Positions 34,701 through 45,480 of a stretch of DNA of 64,000 nucleotides are shown piece after piece. Position numbers and translations under genes: made by a program. Where the stretch lies: contig JAKSZT010017954.1 of the NCBI GenBank assembly GCA_026826555.1, forward strand, positions 3,626,408-3,690,407, read 5' to 3'. Below the pieces are notes generated by a model. It was not told the origin of the DNA. It did no database searches and saw only the letters and a program-made list of their open reading frames with translations. Numbering within the stretch: the stretch's first letter is position 1; every line of letters starts with the position of its first letter. Origin of the DNA: Tolypeutes matacus (lineage: Eukaryota; Chordata; Mammalia; Cingulata; Chlamyphoridae).

Positions 34701-35680
34701 GAGCACAGAGAGGTTTTGCAACTTGATGGAGTCACACAGTTAGCAAGGGGCAGCACTGGAGCACCAGCTCTTGCTCTTAACCACAGGGACGTAGACATAC
34801 TGGCTAGCTTCCTCACACAGGTGGGGAAACTGAGGCAGGATGGGGAGTCACTTGCCAAAATCATGCAGGACGTTGGTGGACCTGTAAACCATCTTTCCTA
34901 CTGATCAGTCCAGGATTCTGCCCCCTCCTCACCAAACCTAAGTGTGAGGGGGACACAGTGGGGGGGGGTCTCTACAGGAAGGGAGAGAGTGAAGGGGCTC
35001 CAGATGGGTGGGGGTGGGGGCTGAGGCCACCTGCTCCATCCTGCCTCCTTCCTTATCTCCCTCTCTCCCTCCTCCATCCCTCCCTCCTCCCACTGCCACC
35101 TCCCCTGATCCTCAGCAGCCCAGCTGGACTAAACTGACCTGACACCTCCCTGTGTCAACTTCAGAACACAGCCTCAGCCCAGCACTGTCCCCAGTGGAAT
35201 TAAAATAGGCCTGACCTAAATAGGCACACAACGCCAGCGCTGAAAACATGCTGTGTCAGCAGAAACTCCAACTGGGTAGGAAAAGAAATGCACTTTGGGA
35301 TTAATATCCCCCACCCACCCACCCCAGGCCCAGGGCCAGTGAAATATACAGGAACATTACCAGTCCCCTAAAATGTCCCCAAGTGTGACAAAGAGGTAGA
35401 TAAGAGAGGAGGACAGCTGTTCCTGTGGCCTGGCTGATGGTAAGCTTATGGGGTGCTCCCAGGAACCCTGCTGGGGCCATGGGCAGCCCACAGTATCACC
35501 ACTGTCATGCCAGGGAAACTGAAGCTCAGAGAGGGGAGGTGCCCATCCAAGGTTGCACAGCTTGTGAGCAAGCAGGGGTGGTTTCTGGGGAGGCAGGGAG
35601 GAGGAGTTGGGGGACAGCAAACAGGCTCCCAAGGCAGAAGCCTGAGCCCATGTCCCAGGGAGTTCAAAGCTGGGGGAGGG
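31751..35680. other. GC-rich intergenic sequence with L2 and MIR remnants
   Basis: MIR-like pieces: 33110-33165 (GGCTTGGTTTCCTCCTCTG), 33275-33330 (GGATGGGGAAACTGAGACCC), 34551-34800 (near full length, with GGAAATCAGAGCACAGAGAGG and GAGTCACACAGTTAGCAAGGGGCAG), and 35505-35590. An L2 3' region is at 33735-34170 (CCTCTGTGGCTACCCATTGCCCTCAGG). No supported exon; the open frames are shadows of GC-rich sequence. Confidence 0.6.
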
Positions 35681-35681
35681 A

Positions 35682-35935
35682 AAGCGGCTGTGGCTCAAGT
35701 GGTTGGGCTCCCGTTTACCATTTGGGAGGCTCCAGGTTCGAGTCCCCAGGCCTCCTGGTGAAGGCAAGCCAGCCCACGTGGTGCGGGTGAGCTGAGAACA
35801 GGCGCAGCAAGATGACGCAACAAAGAGAGACAAGCAGACACAGAAAAACGCACAGCAAATGGACACAGCGAGCACAAGTAGCAAGGGGGCGGGGATAAAT
35901 AAATAAAAATTTAAAAATCTTAAAAAAAAAAAAAA
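35682..35935 (+). mobile_element. DAS-type SINE, long form
   Basis: GCGGCTGTGGCTCAAGTGGTTGGGC head, B box GGTTCGAGTCCC, then a 3' unit (GCAGCAAGATGACGCAAC, CACAGCGAGCACAAG) and poly(A). AAAGCTGGGGG before (about 35668) and after (about 35936) marks the duplication. Confidence 0.9.
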
Positions 35936-37451
35936 AAGCTGGGGGTAATGGCCTCTCCTGGCCTTGGGCTGGGGGTACAGAGGCAGGCCTGAGCTGGACC
36001 CCTGAGATTCACTGAAAAGAACCAGCCCTGCGGGCAGGCCTAGTGATGGGCCAACAGGCAGGTGAGTGACCGTGTGGGGTCCTGGGGTGCGGCCTGGGCA
36101 GCTCCGCAGGGCTCTGCACTCGGTTAAATGCTCTGCTGGTGCCGTTTTGAAATGCCTGTTTTGTCTTGGAACTTGCGTTTCGTGAGTGAGGTCTGACGGG
36201 ACAAAGGGTCGTGCAGGTGAAGAGAGGAGATTCTCACAGTGTATGCTGCCATGTTCCTCGTTGCACCCAGTGTTCACTGCACCCCAAGACCAGGAAAGAG
36301 AATTCTGGTGGAACCCCAGGGAGACAAAAAGCTAGTCCCGGCAAGCGTGTTACAGCTACAGCTGAGTCAAGGGGGGAAGCTAGCAGCCCTAGAGACCAGG
36401 CTCCCAGTTGGAACCACCACTGGCTTCCAGTACAGGGAGAAGACAATGATGTTCTAATAACACAGAAGACAAAGGGGGAGAAGTTTTCACTTACGCTGGA
36501 AACGGTGACAGAAGGAAAGGGAAAAACAGGGCAACTCATGGCTCCTCTTCCTTCATCACAGGCTGGGGGTAGAGGGTGTGGGTTGAATGTGGGTATCGAG
36601 AAGTGAAATAAGAACAGCTGAGTTCATTTTGTGCAGTGTTTCCTCTGTTCTGGTAAGAACAAAATACAAATGCATGTACAAGGCACAAGATGTGGGTATG
36701 TAAATTTGGTGATTCCACATATGAGTAAATGCTCTTATATTTGCATTTAAAATATTAAATACATATTGGCCTTGGGCAATATATAATGAATGGTAAAATT
36801 CATGGTAGTTATTTGAAATTATATTTTTTCTTTACTTAAGATAGCATTAAACAGCAAATAAAAACTACCATAAGTCAAGAGAGGCCACGGAAGAAAGGAA
36901 AATGCTCTATGTTTTAGTAACTGTAATGACACGATTTCCCCCCTGCTTTTTGAACAAGGGGCCCCACATTTTCATTTTGCAATTAGGGAACCAGCCCTGG
37001 CCCTGGGTCTGAATCATTCAGGGGCCAGACAGGAAGAGAGAAGGTGTCTTCTGTGATTTTTCTTTTTCTTCTTTATCCAGTTCTCTGCAAACCAGATTGA
37101 GCAGTGGCCTGCCTGTTCGCAGACCTCAGTGGTGGACAGGCAGCACATTTTCTGCCACCTTCCAGGGCAGGCTGGGATCCTGGTCTGTGGTCGCCCAGGT
37201 GTGTGGCAGGCTAAGGAGGGAAGGGCTGAGTGAGCCAGGAAGGGCTCTACTTGGACCCCTGGGGGCGGGTGGCAGGACTGGATTTGCAGAGGAGCCTCAT
37301 CTTCCCAGCCCTGCTGCTGGCCCACGTGTTACTTCCCTTGCCCCTCAGCCGCCAAAGTGGGAGAACCATCGCCATCTAGAAGATGAGAAACTGAGGTTCA
37401 GGGAGCACAGGTGATGGGCAGAAAACCCCACCACCGTCAGACATGCAGTAT
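35936..37451. other. Unassigned intergenic sequence
   Basis: No exon, RNA gene or clear repeat recognised. 36710-36900 is AT-rich. 37375-37410 (AGATGAGAAACTGAGGTTCAG) may be a short MIR core. Confidence 0.4.
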
Positions 37452-37721
37452 CTTGGTTTGCCTGAGCTGCTATGACAAATACCACAAACTGGTTTGGGCT
37501 TAACAATAGGAATTTATTGGCTCACAGTTTTGAGGTTAGAAGAAGTCTACAATCAAGCTATAGGCAAGGCTTGTGTTCTCCTGGAAAACCATAGTGTTCT
37601 GGTGCTGGCTGCCGGCCATCCTTGGCTTGTATCTCTGCTCCTGTCACATGGTAGTATCCTTGCCTTTTATTGGCTCTCCCAGTTTTGCTGCCTGGCTTCC
37701 AGTTTCTTCATTTTAAAGTTG

Positions 37722-37753
<32 letters not shown>

Positions 37754-38010
37754 GGGAGGTCCTGGGAATCGAACCTGGGTCCCTCCATATGGGAGACGGA
37801 CGCCCAACCAGTTGAGCTACATCCGACCCCAAGTTTCTTCATTTTATAATGCCTCCATTAATATGGATTAAAACCCAGCCTGATTCAGCTGGGCCACACC
37901 TTAAATAAAATAACATCCTCAAGGGCTCTTATTTACAATGAGTTCACACCCACAGGAATGTCAGTTAAGATTAAGAACATGTCTACGTTGGGATACATAA
38001 TTCAATCTAC
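37452..38010 (-). repeat. MaLR provirus, left (3') LTR, antisense, with SINE
   Basis: CTTGGTTTGCCTGAGCTGCTATGACAAATACC start, GGCTTAACAATAGGAATTTATTGG, ending GATACATAATTCAATCTACTGCA. A minus-strand DAS SINE (37720-37833) interrupts it, bounded by AGTTTCTTCATTTTA at about 37699 and 37831. Confidence 0.85.
37720..37833 (-). mobile_element. DAS-type SINE, antisense, long T run
   Basis: T run of about 29, ACCGGGAGGTCCTGGGAATCGAACCTGGGTCC and inverted head GAGCTACATCCGACCCC. The duplication AGTTTCTTCATTTTA flanks it (about 37699 and 37831). The long pure tail suggests a recent insertion. Confidence 0.9.
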
Positions 38011-39418
38011 TGCAGTATGCCCTCTGGATTTCAAAAAGACGTGTTCTTCCCACATGCAAATACATTCACCCCATTCCAATATTCCAAAGCCTTAAGTTCA
38101 CGTGAGTAAAAATTCTAAATGCAAAGTCTCATCAAAATCAGTTATGGGTGTGGTGTGCCCTGGGGCAAAATTCTTCTCCATCTGTGGATCTGTGAAACTT
38201 AGAAAACAAGCTATCTGCTTCTAAAACGGACAGGCATAGGATATACATTCCCATTCCAGAAGGGAGGAATTGGAAGGAAAACAGGGGTTATAGGTCCCTA
38301 GCAAGCCCGAAACCCAGCAGAGCAAACGCCACAAGATTTCAAGGACTGAGAGTCATCTGTGGCTCCATGCTTTGTCCTCTGGGCCTGCTGGAGTGGCAAC
38401 CCCGCCCTTTCCAAGTGCTTTGGCAGCTTCTGTGCTCTGCTGGAAAGCTGGGGTGTAGGCCCCACCCTCTATGAGCATTGGGGGTTCCAGCCAAACTCTC
38501 CCCAAGTACCAGGGCCAAGACTCACCCCTCCCAAGCAGTGGGGCAGATCCCACCCTACCCAAAGGCTGGTCCAAGGGGATCTCTTCAGACCAGATATCTG
38601 CCTCCAAGATTCTATCCTTAAGTCACTTTTCTTCATTTTGTCCTATCTCTCTCCCTTTCAGTGCAAACTGGCAGTGCATCTGCTCATACAAAATTTTCAG
38701 AAATCTTGTTGGTTTTGTGTAGTTCAAGGGTGTGCAAACCATCAGACAAAAGGATTTTCCACAGATCCTTCCTAGACAAATACATGTCCAATCCTAACTC
38801 CCTGTGAGATGGCTGGCTGGCTCCACATTTAGCCGCACCCTCTTTGGCAAACGGTGTTTCAGCTGAATCCTCACAAGGAGCCCTATTTTCTGGGGACTCA
38901 CTTCCCAGAAGCTCAGGGAGAACCCAGAAAGAGCCACTTCTGGTCTTAGTCTCAGAGCATGCTATCTGGATAGGCAGAGAATTTTCCAAATCATCAATTG
39001 CTTGTTCATTGGTGCTTAAGAGTTCAGTGCTCAGTTTACCCCTTTCCTCTAGCATTTTATTATAAGCAGCAAGGAGAAACCAAACTTAGCTCAGAAATCT
39101 CCCCAGCTAAATATCCAAGTTCAGCACTTACAAGTTCTGCCTTCCATCTGACATTAGAACACAATTTCACCAAGTTCTCTGCCACTTTATAACATGGATC
39201 TCTTTTCCTCCAGTCTCCAATAACACATTCATCATTTCCTTCTAAGTCCTCACCAGAAGCACCTTTAACATCCATATCTCTGCTGACAGTCTCTTCAAAG
39301 TAATTTAGGCTTTTTCTACCAAGTGTCTCAAAATTCTCCCAGCCTCTACCCATCACCCAATTCCAAAGCTCCTTCCACATTTGTAGGTATTTGTGATAGC
39401 AGCAACCAAAAAAACCCA
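38011..39418 (-). repeat. MaLR internal region, antisense
   Basis: Antisense MaLR internal phrases in order: CATGCAAATACATTCACCCCATTCC, GACAGGCATAGGATATACATTCCCATTCC, GCCCGAAACCCAGCAGAGCAAACGCC, CTCTGGGCCTGCTGGAGTGG. Later come GGAAAAT-type and CAAGTTCTCTGCC stretches, and it ends at CCCATCTGAGTTTGCC. Non-coding, as expected for these non-autonomous elements; no gag, pro or pol frame. This copy is the reference for recognising the internal 3' end at 45781-46221. Confidence 0.8.
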
Positions 39419-40564
39419 TCTGAGTTTGCCAGAGCCGCTATTCCAAATACCACAAAACAGTTTTAGCTAAACAACAGAAACTTATTGGCACATGGTTTTG
39501 AAGCTAGAAGAAGTCCAAAATCAAGTTATCAAGCAGGATGGCTTTCTCCCAGAGTCTGCAGCATTTTGGTGTTGGCTGCTGGCCAGCCTTGGAATTCCTT
39601 GGCTTGTATCCCTGCCTCCTGGCATGTGGAGATCTCTCTCTCCTTTTGCTCTTCCAGTTTCTGTTGACTTTGGCTCCTTCCTGTGTGGCCTTCTCCAACT
39701 GCTGGACTCTGGTTTCTTCTCTTTATAAGGTCTCCAGTAATATGACTTAAGATCCACCCTCTTTCAGTTGAACCATACCTTACCTAAAAATAACATCTTC
39801 AGGCAGTTTCTCTTATAGCAACCACCTAAGAGTCATGCCGGAAGAAACTACTACCTCTCCTCTTCTTCTCCACCATCTGCTCAGCAGCCACAAAGCAGCA
39901 ACCCTCCGTGAGCACTTCTCCACCCACTTGGGTCGGGCTGGTATCCAGATTGGCAATGCCTAGTGGGAGCTCTATTCCCTGGAACACAGTAGGCAGCCCG
40001 ATGATCAGATGTCAAGTGACAAGACCACTGGGGGAGAAGATGACTCCTTCAGCACCATCTTTAGTGAGATGCATGCCAACAAGCAAGTGTCCAGGGCAGT
40101 GTTTGTAGACCTGAAATTTTCACTGGCACATACTGCCAGCTCTTCCACACTGAGAACCTCATCACAGGCAGGGAAGAAGCAAGCACAACACCGCTGGGGA
40201 GGAGATCATTGGCCTGGTTTCCCTCTGTTGATCAGGTTAAGAAGTCCAAGCAGGAGTTCTCCATTTACCCAGCCCCCAGGTTTCCATACCTGCAGTTGAG
40301 CCCTACAAAACTATCCTCACCACCCACCCCACCCTGGAGCATGCAGATTGTGCTGTCATGTTAGACAGTGAGGCCACCTATGACATCTGTCACAGAAACC
40401 ATGATATTGAGTGCCTGACCTATGGGAACCTGATTTAGTTGATAGGTCACAGCTTGTGTCCTCCATCTCTGCTTCCCTCAGGTTTGGTGGTGCCCTACCT
40501 GAGAGTTGATCTGATGGAATTCCAGTCCCACCTGGCACTCTGCCTGCATCCACTATGCCCCCAT

Positions 40565-40921
40565 CGTCTCTTCTTTTTTTTCTTAAAACCATCTTTTTTA
40601 TTTTTTAATTTTTATTCCCCCCACCCCCCGAGATGGCTCCCTCTTCTGTCTGCTTCTTGTCTGCTCGTATTCTTTAGGAGGCACCGGGAACCAAACCTGG
40701 GACCTCCCATGTGGGAGGTGAGTGCCCAACTGCTTGAACCACTTTCGCTCCCTGCTGATTGCGTTATTCATCTGCTGGTTGTGGCATCTGCTGGTTGCGG
40801 TATCTGTTCATTGCAGCATCTGCCTATCTTCTTTTGGAGGCACCAGGAACCGAACCTGGGACCTCCCATGTGGGAGGCAGGCACCCAACTACTTGAGCCA
40901 CATCTGCTCCTCCATCCCCCA
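40565..40921 (-). mobile_element. Two antisense DAS SINEs inside the tubulin pseudogene
   Basis: Two inverted bodies, GGAGGCACCGGGAACCAAACCTGGGACC (40677) and GGAGGCACCAGGAACCGAACCTGGGACC (40836), each ending in a TTGAACCAC or TTGAGCCACA head. The spacer has three TGCTGGTTG-type short repeats. CCCCCATCGTCTCTTC before and CCCCCATCGTTTCTTC after are the target duplication. Confidence 0.88.
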
Positions 40922-41142
40922 TCGTTTCTTCTGAGAAGGCCCACCATGAGCAGCTTTCTGTAGCAGAGCTTTCCAATGCATAATCTGAACCAGCTAACCA
41001 AATGATGAAATGCATCCTTTGCCATGGTAAATACATAGCTCACTGCCTGTTGTACTGTGGCAATGTGGTTCACAAAGACGCAAGTGCTGTCCTTGCCACC
41101 ATCAACACCAAGAGTACCATTTAATTTGTGGATTGGTGCCTG

Positions 41143-41576
41143 TGATAGGTTGAATTGTGGGTCCCGATTTGGATGTGTCCTTTGTCCTGGTCCGCATTCT
41201 GGTGGGTATGGACCAACTGTAAATAAGATTGCTTCAAGATGTGGCTTCAGGTAAGGTGTGGCCCCACTGACTCAGGTTGGGCTTTAATCTGGATGACTGG
41301 AGCTTTTTACAAGCAGAGGGAAAGTCAGATGGGGAGGGGAGCTTCAAGGAGCAGCCAGAAGCTGGAAGTCAATGGAATCTGGAAAAGAAAGGAGAAGACA
41401 CCTTCATGTGCTTCATCATGTCACAGAAAAACCAAGGAACCCCAAAGATCACTGGAAAGATGACAACCCTGGGAGGAAGCAAGCCTTCTAGGCTTTGAAG
41501 CCCTTAGCCACCAAATGCCTGCTGTTAAGCCCACCTACTCTATGGGATTTGTTTTAGCAGCCAGGTAACTAAAACA
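41143..41576 (+). repeat. MaLR solo LTR inside the tubulin pseudogene
   Basis: TGATAGGTTGAATTGTGGG to GCAGCCAGGTAACTAAAACA, a TG...CA LTR flanked by CCTG on both sides (41139-41142, 41577-41580). It splits the tubulin sequence at the conserved DWCP site (GATTGGTGCC before, CTAGCTTCAGGG after). Confidence 0.85.
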
Positions 41577-42083
41577 CCTGCCCCACTAGCTTCAGGGCTA
41601 GCGCTAACTACCAGCTGCTCCCTGTGGGACCCAGAGGAGACCTGGCCAAGGTGCTCTTGCTGAGGGACCTCACAGCCATTGCTGAGGCTGGGCTCACCTT
41701 GACTGCAGTGGAGAGCGGAAGGAGAGCTTTCTGAGCTCTATGAGCACGTGGCTGCCCTTGAGAAGGTGGGTATGGATTCTGTTGAAGGAGAGGGTGAAGA
41801 AGAAGATGGAAGTTAAAATGTCACAAATGTGCTGCTTTCGTTCTTTTGTGTTAAACTTTGAGAAGCTGCGCTCTGAGCGGTTACTTTGTGCATAGCAGTG
41901 TGTCCTCTCATTTGCAATGAATGACCCACGCTGTGAAACACAAACTGGCCATTTCTGATGAATATGGGATAAAGCATTCCCTGTCTTAACAACAACAACA
42001 ACTACAAACACATCTTCAGGAGATCCTATTTAGAATGGATTCCTACCCACAGGAACACTGATTAAGATTAAGAATATATCTAG

Positions 42084-43531
42084 CCCAACTCGCCACACAC
42101 GTGGCGGAAGGGGAAGCCGGGCTCCTGGCTCTCCTGGCCCGTTCTCACCGCACGGCCGGGAGCCCGGAGCCACCCCTGGAGCTCGTTCCCACCAAGCTCA
42201 GACCCCAGAGGCCGCCTCCCCACAAGCCGGCGCCTGTAGGCTCAGGATCCCGAAGTGTACTTTGCTCCTGTTCTCTTTGTGGAGGACATGGACCCCTTTC
42301 CTTCCAGGGTGACCTCTGTCTCTGAACTGGCCTCCTCCTCCTCCCCGGCCACCCCTGCCCCTCCTCAAAAGGACCATCACCTCCTCATTGACGTGAATGG
42401 TGTCCCCTACATGTACACAGTGGACGAGGCGCCCCCGCCCGAGCCCGAGCCCGAGCCGGCCAAGGGCTTCACTTGTCCCCAGTGTTTGCAGGTTTTCAAG
42501 AGTGCCCTGAACCTGAAGAACCACAGCATCTCCCACTCAGAGCTCCGGCCCTACATCTGCACCATCTGCGGCAAGACCTTCAAGAACTCCGGCAACCTGG
42601 CGATGCATCGCTTCATACACCTGTAACCCCTACCTATAGTGGCTTATACTCGTTATTGTGATGATTATTTTCCGCTCTTTTACATGATACTATAGTTGTT
42701 TTTACTTGTAATTGTAATGGCTATTTTATCTTAGTTACTTGTTATTGTAATGGTAACAACGCCACTTCTCATTTGAATCCATAAAGCCATGAGACTGATT
42801 TGATTGGAGGGGCTCTGTCTCCACTGCCGGTTGACCTTGCATTAAGACTGATTTGATTGGAGTTGGCCTTGCATTAAAGCCCTTTCTCTCTCTGAAGCAC
42901 CCATGTCACCATATTCATTCCAGTGTGCATGGCTTGGCAAACCTGTGGTTTTTGGCAACACACCTGCCTGCTCTGTCCCTGGCATTGCCAGGATGCCCAG
43001 CACCTGGCCCAGCATATCCAGGTCCACTAGGCTGGAAGGAACTTTTCTGGACCCTAGAGGCGATGGGCTCCATGGAGTCTCTTGTGTTTGGCACAGATGA
43101 TGGGGGCCTGAGCCTGGCCTCACTGCTTGCTTGCTGTGTGGCCCGAGGCACGTGATGTCTCTCTGGGCACAAGTTCCTTAATAGAGAGGGAGTGGCTTGT
43201 GGTCTCTGAACCGTTCTCCCAGCCACTCTGAGAGGAGTGAGTCTCTTGTTGGATCCCTGACTCTACCACTGCTCCTCTTTATAACCTGGAATCAATCACG
43301 GACCCATTCTGGAACTCAGGTTCCCCCATCTGTAAAATGGGATAGAGTTCCCATTCTGTGACCACAGGTGAATCAGACATCAGAATGTCCACTGTTGTAG
43401 GTAATGCACAACTGTCAGATAAAGTACAAAGTTGCACATATTGCGCTATTACTTCTCTGTAGTAACTCATGGTGCCTGCTGTGACAAACTCAAATAAATG
43501 TTCATTAGTTTTGGTAAAAAAAAAAAAAAAA
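42084..43531 (+). mobile_element. Full retrocopy (5' UTR, ORF, 3' UTR, poly(A)) of a ZNF580/581-like mRNA
   Basis: An mRNA-like block of about 1.45 kb without introns. It starts CCCAACTCGCCACACACGTGG, has an ORF at 42288-42626, a ~890-base 3' UTR with AATAAA at 43493-43498, and a poly(A) from 43516. Both ends carry the perfect 14-bp duplication AAGAATATATCTAG (42070-42083 and 43532-43545). These are the hallmarks of L1-mediated retroposition, and the intact duplication and A tail indicate a fairly recent event. Confidence 0.92.
42288..42626 (+). CDS. ZNF580/ZNF581-like two-finger zinc-finger protein, intact retrogene ORF
   Basis: 112 codons from the first ATG (42288) to TAA (42624). Residues 1-30 are a Ser/Pro-rich leader. 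Residues 31-45 read HLLIDVNGVPYMYTV, the signature I associate with ZNF580 (HLLIDANGVPYTYTV) and ZNF581. Residues 48-58 are a Pro-Glu run. Two complete C2H2 fingers follow: C63-C66-H79-H83 and C91-C94-H107-H111, each C-x2-C-x12-H-x3-H, linked by SELRPYI in place of the TGEKP consensus. The frame is undamaged. ZNF580 and ZNF581 carry one to two more fingers, so this product is shorter: either the parent is a different paralogue or the stop after IHL truncates it. Any role would be nucleic-acid binding in the nucleus. Expression is unproven, because retrocopies lack their parent's promoter unless one is captured; the surrounding MaLR LTR is antisense. It could also simply be too young to have decayed. 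Confidence 0.75.
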   Translation: MDPFPSRVTSVSELASSSSPATPAPPQKDHHLLIDVNGVPYMYTVDEAPPPEPEPEPAKGFTCPQCLQVFKSALNLKNHSISHSELRPYICTICGKTFKNSGNLAMHRFIHL

Positions 43532-43533
43532 AA
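43493..43533 (+). promoter_or_regulatory. Polyadenylation signal and poly(A) tract of the retrocopy
   Basis: AATAAA at 43493-43498, then 17 bases to a run of about 18 A starting at 43516. The spacing is that of a genuine mRNA 3' end. Confidence 0.92.
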
Positions 43534-43545
43534 GAATATATCTAG

Positions 43546-43879
43546 AGAGTGGATGTAGCTCCACCAATCCCAGGTTCAGTTCCCAGTGCCTCCTAAAGAA
43601 AAAAAACCAAACAGACAACAAGCAAACAAGAGCAAAACCAATGAGAAAAAACAAACCATGTGAATATTCTCACTGTCCTGATTTTGGGATAATCAGGGTA
43701 GGCTGAACATTCCCTATATTAGAAACCATGCATGTATCCCCAGACCTAGTTTTTCTCCCTTGGTCTGGTTTTTAGAATACTGGTGATTCTAAGCCTGATT
43801 TATTATATGACCATCCTGTATGGGAAATGACTATAACTCTAGGTATCTTTGGTCAACTGTAAGAGATATAGCAGGGGAA
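43546..43879 (+). other. SINE fragment and unassigned sequence
   Basis: AGAGTGGATGTAGCTCCACCAATCCCAGG (43546-43600) is an internally deleted DAS SINE. 43630-43879 holds nothing I recognise. Confidence 0.6.
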
Positions 43880-44190
43880 TGGATGTGGTTAAATGTTTGG
43901 GCATCCGTCTCCCATATGGAGGGATCGGGGTTCGATACCCCAGACCTCCCGGTAAAAATTAAAAAAAGAAAAATATAGAAGGCACACAGGCCACCAGGCC
44001 CTGTGTGCGGGTATGCTGCCAGGCCCTGCGAGCCATGCAGCAAATGATGACGTAACAGGAGAGTGACACAAGGGAGAGCCAAGATGAGACACGCCAAAAA
44101 AACAGGAACTAAGATGGTGCAGGTGGTAGGATGTCTCTCTCCCACATCGGAGGCTCCGAGCATTGAATCCCAGTGAAGACAGAAGGAGAA
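43880..44190 (+). mobile_element. Composite DAS SINE unit
   Basis: Head GGATGTGGTTAAATGTTTGGGC, damaged B box GGGTTCGATACCCC, 3' unit with GGTATGCTGCCAGGCCC, and a second body (GGTGCAGGTGGTAGGATG, CATTGAATCCC). Same module order as 18866-19399. It directly abuts the first 9-bp array, so the array boundary lies inside or next to the SINE end. Confidence 0.85.
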
Positions 44191-45470
44191 GGATGTGGAG
44201 CACGTGGAGCCCATTGAGGCCATGAAGCCCATGGAGATCAGGGATTCCATGGAATCCTGTGTAGCTGTGGAACCCATGGAGACTGTGAAACCTGTTTAAG
44301 CCTGTGGAGCCTGTGGAGCTCATGGAGCCCATGGAACCAGTGGAGCCTGTTGTGGTATGGAGCCTGAAGGGCCCATGGAACCTGTGGAGCCTGTTGTGGT
44401 ATGGAGCCTGAAGGGCCCATGGAGACTGTGGAGCCTGTGTAACCTATGGAGCCTAAGCAGACCTGTGCAGCCCATGGAGCCCATGGAGCCTGTAGAAGCT
44501 TGTGGAGCCTGTGTAAGCCTGTGGAGGTGGTTGCGGCTGGGAGACCATGAAGTCCATGGAGACCATGGAATTCACAAAGCCCATGGAGACTGTGGAGCTC
44601 GTCGAGGACATGGGGCCCACGGAGCCTGTAGAGGTACGTATCACAAGGACACCACAGAGAATGTGGAGCCTGTGGAGTGCATGTAGCCCATGGACACATG
44701 TGGAGACCATGGAGCCTGTAGACCCTATGGAGACTGTGAAGCTCATTGAGGCCTGTGGAGCCTGTACAGGCCCACGGAACATGTGGAGCCTATGGAACTG
44801 ATGGAGCTGGTGGAGCCCATGGAGTCATAGAGGACTGTGGAGCCAATGGTGCCCATGGAGCCCATTGAGCCCATGGAGTCTATGAAGCTCGTGGATGCTG
44901 TGCAGGCCAGGGAACCTGTGCAACCTGTGAAGCCCATGGAGTCCATGGAGCTTGTGGCACTTGTGGAAGCCCTGGAGCCCGAGGAGCCCGTGGAGACTAT
45001 GGAGCACAAGGGGGCCTGTGAAGCTTGTACAGGCCTGTGAAGGACAGGGAGACTGTGAAGTCTGTGAGAATGTAGAGGCTTGTGGAAACCAAGGAGCTGA
45101 TGGGGCCCATGGAGGCTGTGAAACCCGTGGAGGTCTGTGGGGACTGTGCAGGCCTGGGGACCCTGTGGAGCCCATGGAGGCCTGTGGAGCCTGTGCAGGC
45201 CTACAGACCCTATGGATCCCATGGCCCCTGTGCAGGCCTGTGGAACATGTGGAGCCTGTGGAGTCCATGAAACCCGTGGAGCCTTCGGAGTCTTCAGAGC
45301 CAGTATATCTCATGGAGGCCATGGAGCCTGTGCAGGCTCATGGTGCCAAGAGTCTGTTGAGCCCATGGAGGATTGTGGAGATCATGGAGCCCATGGAGGT
45401 TATGTAGGACCATGGAGGCTGTGGAGCTGTGGAGGCTGAGGAAGCTGAGTATCACGTGGAGGCCTGTGGG
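44191..45470 (+). repeat. 9-bp GGAGCC-type tandem array, copy 1 (1.3 kb)
   Basis: Degenerate 9-bp units alternating GTGGAGCCT and ATGGAGCCC, with variants such as GTGCAGGCC and GTGGAGACT. G-rich on the plus strand, with few CpGs and many CCATGG sites. Because 9 is a multiple of 3 every frame is homogeneous and largely open, giving repeats like MEP/VEP, WSL/WSP and GAC/GAH on the plus strand and GST/GSM, LHR/LHG and APQ/APW on the minus. Landmarks (GATCAGGGATTCCATGG near 44236, GAATGTAGAGG near 45069) recur in the second array, so both share a higher-order unit. Confidence 0.95.
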
Positions 45471-45480
45471 TGCAGAGAGG

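Larger units (their letters stand above)
39804..42009 (+). pseudogene. Alpha-tubulin (TUBA1-type) processed pseudogene, disrupted
   Basis: Intronless alpha-tubulin copy in sense, including 5' and 3' UTR. Near the N-terminus it reads REHFSTHLGRAGIQIGNA, then an in-frame stop where Cys is normal, then [15 protein letters not shown] and SRAVFVDLK. Later pieces correspond to [19 protein letters not shown] and, at the C-terminus, VGMDSVEGEGEEE followed by an altered end. The start codon is lost (CTC). Stops, frameshifts and a deletion after VFVDLK are present. It is also cut by two antisense SINEs (about 40565-40921) and a sense MaLR solo LTR (41143-41576). The 3' UTR keeps AAAATGTCACAAATGTGCTGC, and the AAC-rich end replaces a plain poly(A). 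Target duplication ACATCTTCAGG lies at 39793-39803 and 42010-42020. The C-terminus favours TUBA1A/TUBA1B as parent rather than TUBA4 or TUBA8. It cannot encode tubulin. Confidence 0.93.
39419..42083 (-). repeat. MaLR provirus, right (5') LTR, split by a pseudogene
   Basis: LTR parts at 39419-39803 and 42021-42083 match the left LTR. Everything between is the tubulin pseudogene, flanked by ACATCTTCAGG. The LTR end is further cut at 42083 by the zinc-finger retrocopy. Confidence 0.8.

Noticed and set aside
35357..36277. 306-codon minus-strand ORF
   Set aside because: Crosses a DAS SINE with its poly(A) and unrelated flanks; no domain recognised. Chance frame in GC-rich sequence.
39908..40299. 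Functional alpha-tubulin gene
   Set aside because: Lost start codon, an in-frame stop near residue 20, deletions and three later insertions.
37452..43545. Endogenous retrovirus with coding genes
   Set aside because: The MaLR internal region is non-coding; no gag, protease, polymerase or envelope frame is visible.
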